A stretch of 64,000 bases of DNA from Xanthobacteraceae bacterium (GTDB taxonomy: Bacteria; Pseudomonadota; Alphaproteobacteria; Rhizobiales; Xanthobacteraceae), in assembly GCA_029266425.1 (NCBI GenBank), contig JAQSWY010000007.1, positions 1 through 64,000 of the forward strand. Direction: 5' to 3'. Positions 1-11,019 of the stretch are shown piece by piece. Below the pieces are notes generated by a model that was given only the letters and a program-made list of their open reading frames with translations, did no database searches and was not told where the DNA came from. Numbering within the stretch: position 1 is the stretch's first letter; every line of letters starts with the position of its first letter. The position numbers and the translations under genes are program-made.

Positions 1-188
1 TCCTCGTCCGGCTCATCGCCGAAATAGACCTCGACCGCCCAGCTCGCGCCTTCCTCGAAGGCGGCGGTGGCGACCTCGGCCGGATCGAAGCTCTCGGCGA
101 TCAGGTCGGCAATGCCCCGCGCCTCGCGCTCCGGCGCCGAGACCCGCATGATGTGCGTCGCGCCATTGGGGGGCAGTCCTTCGAGCAT
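1..188 (-). CDS. prmA: Ribosomal protein L11 methyltransferase PrmA, N-terminal part
   Basis: Only the first 62 codons are inside the window; the gene continues past position 1. The protein begins MLEGLPPNGATHIMRVSA and includes ADLIAESFDPAEVATAAFE, which resembles the amino-terminal substrate-recognition domain of alphaproteobacterial PrmA. PrmA uses S-adenosylmethionine to trimethylate ribosomal protein L11; the methyltransferase domain itself is not visible here. ATG at 188 is chosen as start; an in-frame GTG at 200 is possible. It lies downstream of uvrD on the same strand. Identification rests on recognised sequence similarity of a short fragment. Confidence 0.72.
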   Translation of the reverse strand, partial: MLEGLPPNGATHIMRVSAPEREARGIADLIAESFDPAEVATAAFEEGASWAVEVYFGDEPDE

Positions 189-289
189 CCCGATCCTCAC
201 AACTGCGCCAAGTGAACTCCATGCCCTTGGCGGAGCCGTGTAGTGCCAGATGGCGCGACCAAGTGCCAGCACGATCGCGCAGCCACGTC

Positions 290-2830
290 TCACCCCCGCT
301 CGACGAAGCTTTCCAGCACCTTCTTCTCGCCGGCCTTGTCGAACTGCACGGTGAGCTTGTTGCCTTCGACGCCCACCACGTCGCCATAGCCGAACTTGAT
401 GTGGAACACCCGTTCGCCGACCGCGTAGAGCGGCTCCGAGCCGGTGGACTTGGCGACCAGCTGGCCTTCGATCACCCGCCCGCCGCCGCGTGAGGCGCCG
501 CTCCGCGCGCCGCCGCTCCATGTCCCGCCGCCGCCAAAGCGCGCGGCCGGCTCGGAGAAGTTGCCGCGTTCGCGCGCCGCCTGCGCGCGCTGCCAGCCCG
601 GCGTCGAATAGGAGGAGCCGAAGGTCTCGGCATTGTCGAAGCGGCTCGGCCCATAGCCGTAGCGCCCGGCCTGCCCGCCGCCCCAGCCCTGGCCGCCTTT
701 GGATTCCGTCACCTCGACATGGGCGTCGGGCAACTCGTCGAGGAACCGGCTCGGCACGCTTGACTGCCACAGCCCGTGGATGCGCCGGTTGGAGGCGAAG
801 AACACCTTGGCGTGGCGCCGCGCCCGCGTCAGCCCGACATAAGCGAGCCGCCGCTCCTCCTCGAGGCCGGCCTTGCCTTGCTCGTCGAGCGCGCGCTGGT
901 GCGGGAACAGTCCCTCCTCCCAGCCCGGCAGGAACACGATGTCGAACTCCAGGCCCTTCGCGGAATGCAGCGTCATGATGCTGACCGCCTCGCTGCCATT
1001 CCCGCCATCGGCGTCCATCACCAGCGAGATGTGCTCGAGGAAGCCGACGAGGTTCTCGAACGGCTCCATGGAGCGCACGAGTTCCTTGAGATTGTCGAGC
1101 CGGCCGGCGGCGTCCGCCGAGCGGTCCTTCTGCCACATCTCGGTATAGCCGCTCTCGTCGAGCACGATCTCGGCGAGCTCGCTCTGCGGCATGCGCGTCA
1201 TCTGCTCGCGCCAGCGCTCGAACGAGAGCACGAGGTCGCGCAAGGCGAGCCGCACCTTCGGCTTCAGCTCGGAGCTCTCGACCAGCTGTCGCGCCGCTTC
1301 CTGCAAGGGCACGCCGGCGGCGCGGGCGTGCTCGTGGAGCTGGCGCAGCGCGGCGTCGCCGAGCCCGCGCTTCGGCACATTGACGATGCGCTCAAAGGCG
1401 AGATCGTCGGCCGGCGAGGCGATGCAGCGCAGATAGGCGAGCGCATCGCGGATTTCCGCCCGCTCATAGAAGCGCGGGCCGCCGATGACGCGATAGTTCA
1501 GCCCGAGCGTGACGAAGCGGTCCTCGAACTCGCGCATCTGGAACGAGGCGCGCACCAGGATGGCGATCTGGTTCAGCGTCTCGCCATGGCGTTCGAGCTG
1601 CTCGATCTCCTCGCCGATGGCGCGGGCCTCTTCCTGGCTGTCCCAGGCGCCGGTGACGGTGACCTTGTCGCCGATCTCGCCTTCGGAGAACAGCGTCTTG
1701 CCGAGCCGGCCCTCATTGTGGGCGATGAGATGCGCGGCAGCCCCGAGTATGTGGCCGGTGGAGCGGTAATTGCGCTCCAGCCGGATCACCTTGGCGCCGG
1801 GGAAATCGCTCTCGAAGCGCAGGATGTTGTCCACCTCGGCGCCGCGCCAGCCATAGATGGACTGGTCGTCGTCGCCGACGCAGCAGACGTTCTTCGAACC
1901 CTGGGCCAACAGGCGCAGCCAGAGATACTGCGCGACGTTGGTGTCCTGATACTCGTCGACGAGGATGTAGCGGAAGCGCTTGTGGTATTCCGCCAGCACG
2001 TCCGGATTCTCGCGCAGCAGCCGGATGCCTTCGAGCAGCAGGTCGCCGAAATCGACGGCGTTCAGCGCCTTGAGCCTCGCCTGATAATCGGCATAGAGCC
2101 TTTGCCCGCGGCCATTGGCGAAGGTCGCGCCCTCGCCTGCCGGCACCTGCTCGGGGGTGAGGCCGCGATTCTTCCAGCCGTCGATGGTGTTGGCCAAAAG
2201 CCGTGCCGGCCAGCGCTTCTCGTCGATGTTCTCGGCCTGAAGCAGCTGCTTCAACAGGCGGATCTGGTCGTCGGTGTCGAGAATGGTGAAGCCGGACTTC
2301 AGCCCCACCAGCTCGGCATGGCGGCGCAGCATGCGCACGCCGATGGAATGGAAGGTGCCGAGCCACGGCATGCCCTCGACCGCATCGCCGACCATTTTCG
2401 CGACGCGCTCCTTCATCTCGCGCGCCGCCTTGTTGGTGAAGGTCACGGCGAGGATCTGCGAGGGGAAGGCGCGGCCGAGCGAGAGGATATGGGCGATGCG
2501 GGTGGTGAGCGCCCGCGTCTTGCCGGTGCCTGCGCCGGCCAGCACCAGCACCGGCCCGTCGAGCGTCTCGACCGCCTCGCGCTGCTCGGGGTTCAGCCCG
2601 GCGAGATAATGCGCGGAAGCGGCGGACGCCGGCGCGGAAGCGGCCAGGGCGCGCGCGGCGATGCCGCCGGCACGCGGCGCGTGGGCCGGTGCGGGCGCTC
2701 CCTTTCCGGCCGCACGTGAAGCCGTTCCGGCCGCAGGCACAGTCGTTCCCGCCGCAGGAGCTTGCGGCAGGTCGAAGGGGATATCGAAGGGCGGCTCGTC
2801 GTCGGACCGCTTTTTCAAAGGATCGGCCAA
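290..2830 (-). CDS. uvrD: ATP-dependent DNA helicase UvrD/PcrA
   Basis: Superfamily 1A 3'-5' DNA helicase used in nucleotide excision and mismatch repair. The 846-residue protein has Walker A AGAGTGKT at residues 98-105, the Q-motif region LNPEQREAV just before it, Walker B VDEYQDTN at 291-298, motif III GDDDQSIYGWRGA shortly after, and LTRARRHAKVFF near the C-terminal helicase end. The last 45 residues (YAVGERVFHIKFGYGDVVG) form the Tudor-like tail usual in UvrD/PcrA. An Ala/Pro-rich stretch of about 70 residues precedes the helicase core and is probably disordered. The start is ATG at 2830. A palindromic repeat lies upstream. Confidence 0.95.
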   Translation of the reverse strand: MADPLKKRSDDEPPFDIPFDLPQAPAAGTTVPAAGTASRAAGKGAPAPAHAPRAGGIAARALAASAPASAASAHYLAGLNPEQREAVETLDGPVLVLAGAGTGKTRALTTRIAHILSLGRAFPSQILAVTFTNKAAREMKERVAKMVGDAVEGMPWLGTFHSIGVRMLRRHAELVGLKSGFTILDTDDQIRLLKQLLQAENIDEKRWPARLLANTIDGWKNRGLTPEQVPAGEGATFANGRGQRLYADYQARLKALNAVDFGDLLLEGIRLLRENPDVLAEYHKRFRYILVDEYQDTNVAQYLWLRLLAQGSKNVCCVGDDDQSIYGWRGAEVDNILRFESDFPGAKVIRLERNYRSTGHILGAAAHLIAHNEGRLGKTLFSEGEIGDKVTVTGAWDSQEEARAIGEEIEQLERHGETLNQIAILVRASFQMREFEDRFVTLGLNYRVIGGPRFYERAEIRDALAYLRCIASPADDLAFERIVNVPKRGLGDAALRQLHEHARAAGVPLQEAARQLVESSELKPKVRLALRDLVLSFERWREQMTRMPQSELAEIVLDESGYTEMWQKDRSADAAGRLDNLKELVRSMEPFENLVGFLEHISLVMDADGGNGSEAVSIMTLHSAKGLEFDIVFLPGWEEGLFPHQRALDEQGKAGLEEERRLAYVGLTRARRHAKVFFASNRRIHGLWQSSVPSRFLDELPDAHVEVTESKGGQGWGGGQAGRYGYGPSRFDNAETFGSSYSTPGWQRAQAARERGNFSEPAARFGGGGTWSGGARSGASRGGGRVIEGQLVAKSTGSEPLYAVGERVFHIKFGYGDVVGVEGNKLTVQFDKAGEKKVLESFVERG

Positions 2831-2914
2831 AATGGTCCTTGGGCTGTCACGTGATTCTCAACGTGAACAAAATGGCACCGGCATGTCGGTTTGGCGAGGG
2901 TGGGCCCGTTCATG

Positions 2915-3018
2915 TCGTCATCCCGGAACGGCCGCAGGCCTTATCCGGGATCGTATGACGCCCTCTTCGCGGCTTGCGATCCCGCCTCTACGCCCTTCGG
3001 GCTGCGGCCGGGATGACG
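2915..3018. repeat. Palindromic intergenic repeat, family C
   Basis: Imperfect long inverted repeat between uvrD and the binding-protein gene. It opens with GTCATCCCGG, contains CCGGGATCG and GCGATCCCG, and closes with GGCCGGGATGACG, so the outer and inner arms can pair. A similar element lies at 52615-52716 and a decayed one at 6425-6520. Confidence 0.75.
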
Positions 3019-3032
3019 TCCATTGGCAGGAA

Positions 3033-3848
3033 TCAAGGCCGCGGCAGCACCTTCACCGTGGCGGATTGCTTGTCCGGCGCCATGCCGAACCAGCGCTTGT
3101 GGATGCGGGCCATCGTGCCGTCCTGCTTCAAGCGGGTGATGGCGGCATCGACCTTCGCGGTGAGCGGCGAATCCTTGGCCAGCGCGATCCCGTAGCGCTC
3201 CTGGCCGGGCAACCGTGCGATCACCGCGAGATCCGGGCGCTTCAGCAATTGATAGAGCAGCGTCGGCAGGTCGCCGACATAGGCGTCGACCGCGCCCGCA
3301 TCGAGCAGCCGCACGCCGTCGGACGAGCCCTGCGAGAAGCTGGTGCGGCCGAAGCCGAAGCGCTGCGCGTTCGCCACCACCCAGCGTTCGCTGGTGGTGC
3401 CGGAAGTGACGCTGACCGTCTTGCCCGCGAGGTCCGCCACGTCGCGCATGCCGGATTTCTTCATCACCAGCACGCCCTGCGCGGTCTCGTAATAGGACTG
3501 GGTGAAATCGACATGAGCGAGCCGTTCCGGCGTGATGCTGACCGAAGAGACGGCGAGGTCGATGCGGTTCGCGGCCAGCGCGGTGAACAGCTCGCGAAAG
3601 CCCATGCCCTGGTACTCGATCGGGCGGCCGAGAATGCGGCTGATCTGCTGGACGAGATCGATCTCGAAGCCTACGACCTCGCCCTTCTCGTCGCGAAATC
3701 CCCAGGGCACATTGTCGAAATAGGTGCCGACGCGCAGCGGCTCGCCTTGCTGCGCCGCGGCGGTGCTCGAACCGGGCGCAAGTCCCGGCACGCCCCCGAG
3801 CACGGCAAGGAGCAGGCCGAGCAGAAGCGCCCGCACACCCACCAGCAT
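3033..3848 (-). CDS. Periplasmic amino-acid-type substrate-binding protein
   Basis: A 271-residue protein of the SBP_bac_3 family (solute-binding component of polar amino acid ABC transporters, or a stand-alone sensor). It has a hydrophobic signal peptide (about residues 5-33, LLLGLLLAVLGG). The mature part begins GEPLRVGTYFDNVPWGF, a typical start of the domain, followed by GFEIDLVQQISRILGR and FTALAANRIDLAVSSVSIT, the family signature region. No permease or ATPase gene is adjacent, so the transporter partner is unknown. It is flanked by a repeat downstream and by the divergent lysE-pepP pair upstream. The ligand cannot be read from the sequence. Confidence 0.85.
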   Translation of the reverse strand: MLVGVRALLLGLLLAVLGGVPGLAPGSSTAAAQQGEPLRVGTYFDNVPWGFRDEKGEVVGFEIDLVQQISRILGRPIEYQGMGFRELFTALAANRIDLAVSSVSITPERLAHVDFTQSYYETAQGVLVMKKSGMRDVADLAGKTVSVTSGTTSERWVVANAQRFGFGRTSFSQGSSDGVRLLDAGAVDAYVGDLPTLLYQLLKRPDLAVIARLPGQERYGIALAKDSPLTAKVDAAITRLKQDGTMARIHKRWFGMAPDKQSATVKVLPRP

Positions 3849-3949
3849 CGACCACCTGTAAGCTTGAACCGGCGCACCATGATTGACGCTGCCGGCGAAC
3901 CGCCCGATGCTGGGGCAATATTCGCTTTGCGTCCAGCCGGATTTCTCCG

Positions 3950-4579
3950 ATGTTTTCAGGTCTTTATGTCATGACGGCGCTCGCCGGCGCGCTCTATGTG
4001 CTCTCGCCCGGCCCGGCCTTCCTGGCGTTGTTCGCGCTCTCTGCGGCCCATGGCCGGCCGGCCGGCGCCCGCTTCGTCTCCGGCCACCTCATCGGCGACG
4101 TGTTCTGGGGCACATTGGCGTTCGCCGCCATCATCGGGGTGAGCCAGCTGGGCCCGGCGCTGTTCGACATTCTCGGCATCGCCTGCGGGCTCTATCTGGT
4201 GTGGCTGGGCTTCAAGGCGGTCACCGCCAAGGACGGCACCGCGGCCCCGGTCGGGGCGAACCGGCCGATCGTCGCCGGCGTGCTGTTCGGCCTCACCAAT
4301 CCGAAGGCCTATCCGGTTTCCGTCGCCATGTTCACCGCGCTCACCGCGAGCTACACCGCGGGCCTCACCTGGGACGACGCGCCCTATTTGATGGCCGCGG
4401 CCTTTGCCGGGTTCGTCGCCGCGGACATATTGCTGGTCTATATGGCCGGCCTCGCCCCGGTGCGGCGCTTCTTCCTGCGCCACGGCCTCGCGGTGACCCG
4501 GGTCGTCGGCGTGATGTTCATCGCCTTCGGCGCCAAGTCGCTGGTCGATGCCGGCCGTTCCATCAGCGCACGGGCCTGA
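3950..4579 (+). CDS. LysE/RhtB family exporter
   Basis: Integral membrane protein of 209 residues, the usual length of LysE/RhtB amino-acid exporters. It carries the family signature LSPGPAFLALFALSAAHG near residue 20, followed by GDVFWGTLAFAAIIG and GLYLVWLGFKAV, and has about six hydrophobic segments. It is probably an inner-membrane exporter of amino acids or similar metabolites. Its stop codon is two bases before the GTG start of the peptidase gene, so the two are likely co-transcribed. Coupling an exporter with a peptidase could serve to remove excess amino acids; that is inference. Confidence 0.9.
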   Translation: MFSGLYVMTALAGALYVLSPGPAFLALFALSAAHGRPAGARFVSGHLIGDVFWGTLAFAAIIGVSQLGPALFDILGIACGLYLVWLGFKAVTAKDGTAAPVGANRPIVAGVLFGLTNPKAYPVSVAMFTALTASYTAGLTWDDAPYLMAAAFAGFVAADILLVYMAGLAPVRRFFLRHGLAVTRVVGVMFIAFGAKSLVDAGRSISARA

Positions 4580-4581
4580 TC

Positions 4582-6408
4582 GTGTTTGAAGCCAAATTCC
4601 AGAGTTTCGAGGACGCCGCCGACCCAGCGCGCGGCACCGCCCATCTCGCCAGGCTCCGCGCCGAGCTCGACCGCCGCGGGCTCGACGGCTTCATCGTGCC
4701 GCGCGCCGACGCTCACCAGAACGAATATGTGCCTCCCTGCGACGAGCGGCTTGCCTGGCTCACCGGCTTCACCGGCTCCGCCGGCGTCGCCATCGTGCTG
4801 CGGGACAAGGCGGCCGTGGTGGTGGACGGGCGCTACACGCTGCAGGCCGCCGACCAGCTCGACCCCGCTTCCTATGTCGTGGTGCCGCTGAGCGAGACGC
4901 CGGCCGAGCGCTGGCTGGAGCTGAACCTCCCCACCGGCGCGCGTTTCGGCTACGACCCCTGGCTGACCACGATCGACGGCGTCGAGAAACTGCGCCGCGC
5001 CGTGACCGGCGCCGGCGGCACGCTGGTGGCGGTGGACAGCAATCCGCTCGACGCGGTGTGGGAGGACCGGCCGCCGGCGCCGACCGCGCCCGTCGTCATC
5101 CGTCCCGCCGAGCTTGCGGGCGAAAGCGTCGAGGACAAGCTGGCGCGCATCCGCGGCAAGCTGAAGGACGACAAGCTCGACGCCGTGGTGCTGTCCGACC
5201 CGCACGGCGTCGCCTGGACCTTCAACATACGCGGCGGCGATGTGGCCTTTACCCCGCTGCCCTTGTCCTGGGCCATCGTTCCGGCCGAGGGCCGCCCCAC
5301 TTTGCTGATCGACGGGCGCAAGCTCTCCAACGAAGTGCGCCACGAGCTCGCGTCCCATGCCGAGATCGTCGAGCCGGCGTATCTCGACCGCGCCATCGAC
5401 CTGGTAGCCGGCGCCGGCACTGTGATCCGCCTCGACCAGGCGACCGCTCCGGCACGCCTCGCCGCGCGCATCGAGGCGGCAGGCGGCACGGTGTCGAAGG
5501 GCGCGAGCCCGGTGGCGCTGCTGCAAGCCTCGAAGAACGCGGCCGAGATCGCCGGGATGCGCGCCGCGCACCGCCGCGACGGCGCCGCGCTGGTCCGGTT
5601 CCTGCACTGGTTCGACAGCGAGGCATTGCAAGGCGCACTGACCGAGATCACCGTGGTGGAAGCGCTGGAGACGTTCCGCCGCGAGACCGGCGCGTTGAAG
5701 GACGTCTCCTTCCCGAGCATCGCCGGCGCCGGGCCGAACGGCGCCATCGTGCATTACCGGGTCAGCCGCGCCACCAACCGCCCGGTGAAGCCCGGCGAAT
5801 TGTTCCTCATCGATTCCGGCGCGCAATATGAGGACGGCACCACCGACGTCACCCGCACCCTCCCTGTCGGCAAGCCGACGGCCGAGATGCGCGACCGCTA
5901 CACCCGGGTGCTGAAAGGCCATATCGCCATTGCCCGTTCGGTGTTCCCGGTCGGCACCACCGGCGCGCAGCTCGATCCCTTCGCCCGGCGCGCTCTTTGG
6001 GAGGCCGGGCTCGATTTCGACCACGGCACCGGCCACGGCGTCGGCGCCTATCTCTCGGTGCATGAGGGCCCGGCGCGCATCTCGAAGCTCGGCACCACGC
6101 CGCTGGCGCTCGGCATGGTGCTCTCCAACGAGCCCGGCTTCTACAAGACCGGCGGCTTCGGGATCCGGCTGGAGAATCTCGAACTGGTCGTCGAAGCGCC
6201 CTCGCCCGAAGGCGCCGAGAAGAAGCTGCTCGGCTTCGCCACGCTGACGCTGGCCCCGTTCGACCGCCGCATGGTCGAGCGCGGCCTGCTCACCCCCGAG
6301 GAGATCGCCTGGCTCGACGCCTACCACGCGCGTGTGCGCGAAGAGATTTCGCCGCTGGTCGAGGGCGATGCGAGAGATTGGCTGCTAGCGGCGACGCAGC
6401 CGCTTTAG
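4582..6408 (+). CDS. Aminopeptidase P family protein (Xaa-Pro aminopeptidase)
   Basis: M24B metallopeptidase that removes an N-terminal residue preceding proline. The 608-residue protein has two creatinase-like N-terminal domains (RLRAELDRRGLDGFIVPRAD; TGFTGSAGVAIVL) and a C-terminal pita-bread catalytic domain. Metal-ligand regions are DSGAQYEDGTTDVTRT (two Asp), HGTGHGVGAYLSVHEGP (His) and SNEPGFYKTGGFGIRLEN (Glu). This long three-domain form matches eukaryotic cytosolic APP1-like and alphaproteobacterial enzymes. GTG at 4582 is taken as start because it follows the lysE stop by two bases and the upstream in-frame extension overlaps lysE without family similarity. Confidence 0.92.
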   Translation: MFEAKFQSFEDAADPARGTAHLARLRAELDRRGLDGFIVPRADAHQNEYVPPCDERLAWLTGFTGSAGVAIVLRDKAAVVVDGRYTLQAADQLDPASYVVVPLSETPAERWLELNLPTGARFGYDPWLTTIDGVEKLRRAVTGAGGTLVAVDSNPLDAVWEDRPPAPTAPVVIRPAELAGESVEDKLARIRGKLKDDKLDAVVLSDPHGVAWTFNIRGGDVAFTPLPLSWAIVPAEGRPTLLIDGRKLSNEVRHELASHAEIVEPAYLDRAIDLVAGAGTVIRLDQATAPARLAARIEAAGGTVSKGASPVALLQASKNAAEIAGMRAAHRRDGAALVRFLHWFDSEALQGALTEITVVEALETFRRETGALKDVSFPSIAGAGPNGAIVHYRVSRATNRPVKPGELFLIDSGAQYEDGTTDVTRTLPVGKPTAEMRDRYTRVLKGHIAIARSVFPVGTTGAQLDPFARRALWEAGLDFDHGTGHGVGAYLSVHEGPARISKLGTTPLALGMVLSNEPGFYKTGGFGIRLENLELVVEAPSPEGAEKKLLGFATLTLAPFDRRMVERGLLTPEEIAWLDAYHARVREEISPLVEGDARDWLLAATQPL

Positions 6409-6424
6409 CTCCGTTGCCATGCAT

Positions 6425-6520
6425 GCGTCATCCCCGACGGCCGCAGCCCGGTCCCGGATGACCCCGTGAAAGCGCACCCGGAGTGTCACAACGTCCCGGA
6501 TCGCGCCTGTGGCGCGTCCG
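6425..6520. repeat. Degenerate palindromic repeat, family C
   Basis: Sequence opening GCGTCATCCCCGACGGCCGCAG with a later CCCGGATGA and CCCGGATCGCG resembles the family C element at 2915-3018 but has lost much of its symmetry. It follows the peptidase gene and may once have acted as a transcript end. Confidence 0.5.
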
Positions 6521-6637
6521 CGACGACACCAGGCGGCCTCGACATTTCGAATACATGCGACGGTTCAATGGAACCATCGCTACCGGCCTGCGTTTCTACC
6601 GCAGCCTGATCGCAAGGGCGGGAACGGAGGCTACGCC

Positions 6638-6790
6638 ATGACCACTATTCTGATCATTATTTTGATACTGATACTTATCGGCGCCCTCCCCAATTGGGGT
6701 TACAGCCGCGGCTGGGGCTATGGCCCGAGCGGGATCGTGACAATACTTCTGATCGTCTTGATCGTGATGATGCTGACAGGGCGGCTATAG
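6638..6790 (+). CDS. Small DUF3309-type membrane protein
   Basis: A 50-residue protein, MTTILIIILILILIGALPNW at its start, with two hydrophobic segments (about residues 3-17 and 32-46) joined by a Trp/Gly/Tyr-rich loop containing WGYSRGWGYGPSG. This matches the DUF3309 family of tiny bacterial membrane proteins of unknown function, often stress-linked. ATG at 6638 is chosen because GGAACGGAGG lies 7 bases upstream; the longer in-frame extension from 6509 has no family features. It stands alone between two repeat regions. Confidence 0.82.
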   Translation: MTTILIIILILILIGALPNWGYSRGWGYGPSGIVTILLIVLIVMMLTGRL

Positions 6791-6828
6791 TTTTCTCGCC
6801 GAGACGCCAGGTCGTGGCTTTGCTTCAA

Positions 6829-7066
6829 TATCCTTCGAGGCCCCGCTTGCCGGGCACCTCAGATGCACCTACGTCGGCGAAAGTGGATCAACTCCAGCCG
6901 TCATGGCCGGCCTCGTGCCGGCCATCTCGGCCTCTGATGCGCTATCAGGATTCGAGATCCCTGGCACAAGGCCGGGGATGACGTGTGGTTCTAGGTTTTC
7001 GGTCAGGTGATCCTGTAGGAGCTGCCTCATCCTGAGGCGCTCGCGAAGCGAGCTTCGAAGGATGCC
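6829..7066. repeat. Composite intergenic repeat block
   Basis: Between the DUF3309 gene and the end of ligA. It contains a half element of repeat family B (TCCTTCGAGGCCCCGCTTGC then GCACCTCAGATG, 6829-6868). Next is a TCATGGCCGG...CCGGCC hairpin with a GGCCGGGGATGACG end (6900-6983). Last is the other half of family B (CCTCATCCTGAGG...CTTCGAAGGATG, 7025-7066). It looks like one repeat inserted into another. Confidence 0.65.
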
Positions 7067-7084
7067 GAGACAGGACGACGCCTT

Positions 7085-9259
<2,175 letters not shown>

Positions 9260-10933
9260 CTACTTGACGGATTCCTTGAGCAGCCGGTCTGCGGCCGCAC
9301 GTGCTTCCGAGGTGACTTCGGCGCCGGAGAGCATGCGCGCGATTTCCTCGCGGCGATGGTCGGGCGCAAGCGGGGCGACACGCGTCGCCACCCGGTCGAG
9401 ATCGGCGAGTGCTTCCTTGGCGATGCGGAAATGATTGCCGGCCCGCGCCGCCACCTGCGGCGCATGGGTCACGGCGACGACCTGCACCCGCTCGGCGAGG
9501 CGCTTCAGCCGCGCGCCGATGGCATCCGCCACCGCGCCGCCGACTCCGGTGTCGATCTCGTCGAACACCAGGGTCGGCGCGGAACCCTTGTCGGCAAGCA
9601 CCACCTTGAGCGCCAGCAGGAAACGGGCGAGCTCGCCGCCGGAGGCGACCTTCATCATCGGGCCGGGACGGGTGCCGGGATTGGTGCGCACCCAGAACTC
9701 GATCCGGTCATAGCCGTCGGCCTGTCCCTCGGCCTCGTCGGTCTGGACGTCCGTGGTGAAGCGGGCACGCTCGAGCTTCAAGGGCGGCAATTCGGCATTC
9801 ACCGCCTCGTCCAGCGCGGCGGCAGCCGCATGCCGGCGCTGCGACAGCCCGGCGGCGGCGCGGCGATAGATCGCCTCCGCTTCCGCGGCACGGGCGTCGA
9901 GCGCCTTCAGCCGTTCGGCGCCATGGTCGAGGGCGTCGAGCGAATCGGCGAAGCGCGCGGCGACCGTCGGCAGATACTCGACCGAGCAGGCATATTTCCG
10001 CGCGGCGCCGCGCAGGGCGAACAGCCGCTCTTCGATGCGCTCCAGTTCGCGCGGATCGAAATCGGTCTCGGCAAGCGCGGCGTCGAGGTGCAGGCGGGCG
10101 GTTTCCAGCGCGTTCAGCGCTGCATCGATGGCCTCGACCGCCGGCCGCACCAGAGCTTCCGCCTCCCCGGCCCGCCGCTCCAGCCGCCGCACCGCCGAGG
10201 CAAGGCCCGGTACCGGGGACGCGGGGCCGGAAATGGCATCCTGCGCCTCGGATAGATCGGTGGCGATCTTCTCGAAGCGCATCATCTCGGCGCGACGGTC
10301 GGCGAGCCGCGCCTCCTCGCCGGGCTCGGGGGAGAGCTTCGAAAGCTCCTCGACGGCATGGCGGATATAGTCGGCCTCGCGGCCGGCCTCGGCGAGCCGG
10401 GCGCGCTCGGCCTCGGCCTCGCTGCGCGCCGCGCGCAGGGTGCGCCACAGCACGCCGACCTCGGCGGCGGAATCGCTCAGCCCACCATAGGCATCGAGCA
10501 GCGAGCGGTGCGATGCCGGATCGACCAGCGCCCGGTCGTCATGCTGGCCGTGGATCTCGACGAGGCGCCGGCCGAGCGCCCGCAGCATCTGGGCGGAGAC
10601 CGACTGGTCATTGACGAAGGCCCGCGTCCGCCCGTCGGCATGCTGCACCCTGCGCAGCACCAGCGAGCCCTCATCCTCGATGCCGGCTTCCGTCAGCAAG
10701 GCGCGGGCGGGATGATCGGTGGCGATGTCGAATTCCGCCGTCACCTGGCCCTGCGCGGCGCCCTGGCGCACCAGCGAGCCGTCGCCGCGTCCGCCGAGCG
10801 CGAGAGTGAAGGCGTCGAGCAGGATCGACTTGCCGGCACCGGTCTCTCCGGTCAGCACGGTGAGCCCGGGCTGGAAGGCGAGGTCGAGCCGCTCGATCAG
10901 CACGATGTCCCGGATCGACAGGGCGGCGAGCAT
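9260..10933 (-). CDS. recN: DNA repair protein RecN
   Basis: SMC-like ATPase of 557 residues acting in double-strand break repair. Walker A GETGAGKS is at residues 29-36. A coiled-coil middle follows, then the ABC-type C-terminal half with SGGELARFLLALK (signature) and TLVFDEIDTGVGG (Walker B and D-loop), then VVAVTHAPQVAARAGNHF. The order lpxC-bamD-recN-ligA seen here is common downstream of ftsZ in Hyphomicrobiales. The start is ATG at 10933. The gap to bamD is 86 bases. Confidence 0.97.
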   Translation of the reverse strand: MLAALSIRDIVLIERLDLAFQPGLTVLTGETGAGKSILLDAFTLALGGRGDGSLVRQGAAQGQVTAEFDIATDHPARALLTEAGIEDEGSLVLRRVQHADGRTRAFVNDQSVSAQMLRALGRRLVEIHGQHDDRALVDPASHRSLLDAYGGLSDSAAEVGVLWRTLRAARSEAEAERARLAEAGREADYIRHAVEELSKLSPEPGEEARLADRRAEMMRFEKIATDLSEAQDAISGPASPVPGLASAVRRLERRAGEAEALVRPAVEAIDAALNALETARLHLDAALAETDFDPRELERIEERLFALRGAARKYACSVEYLPTVAARFADSLDALDHGAERLKALDARAAEAEAIYRRAAAGLSQRRHAAAAALDEAVNAELPPLKLERARFTTDVQTDEAEGQADGYDRIEFWVRTNPGTRPGPMMKVASGGELARFLLALKVVLADKGSAPTLVFDEIDTGVGGAVADAIGARLKRLAERVQVVAVTHAPQVAARAGNHFRIAKEALADLDRVATRVAPLAPDHRREEIARMLSGAEVTSEARAAADRLLKESVK

Positions 10934-11019
10934 GAGAAGGCTCCGGAACGAATCCGCAACGGGCGGTCAATACCTTCTAGCAGTTCAAGCCGGCGGACGC
11001 CCAGCCCCACCCGGCCCGA

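Noticed and set aside
776..2719. A 647-codon open frame antisense to uvrD
   Set aside because: Mirror reading of a GC-rich gene, no recognisable domain; the same explanation holds for similar frames opposite ligA, murC, murG, ftsI, E1 and kinase genes.
3883..4581. N-terminal extension of the aminopeptidase frame by 233 codons
   Set aside because: It overlaps the lysE gene in another frame and has no family similarity; GTG 4582 fits the adjacent stop.
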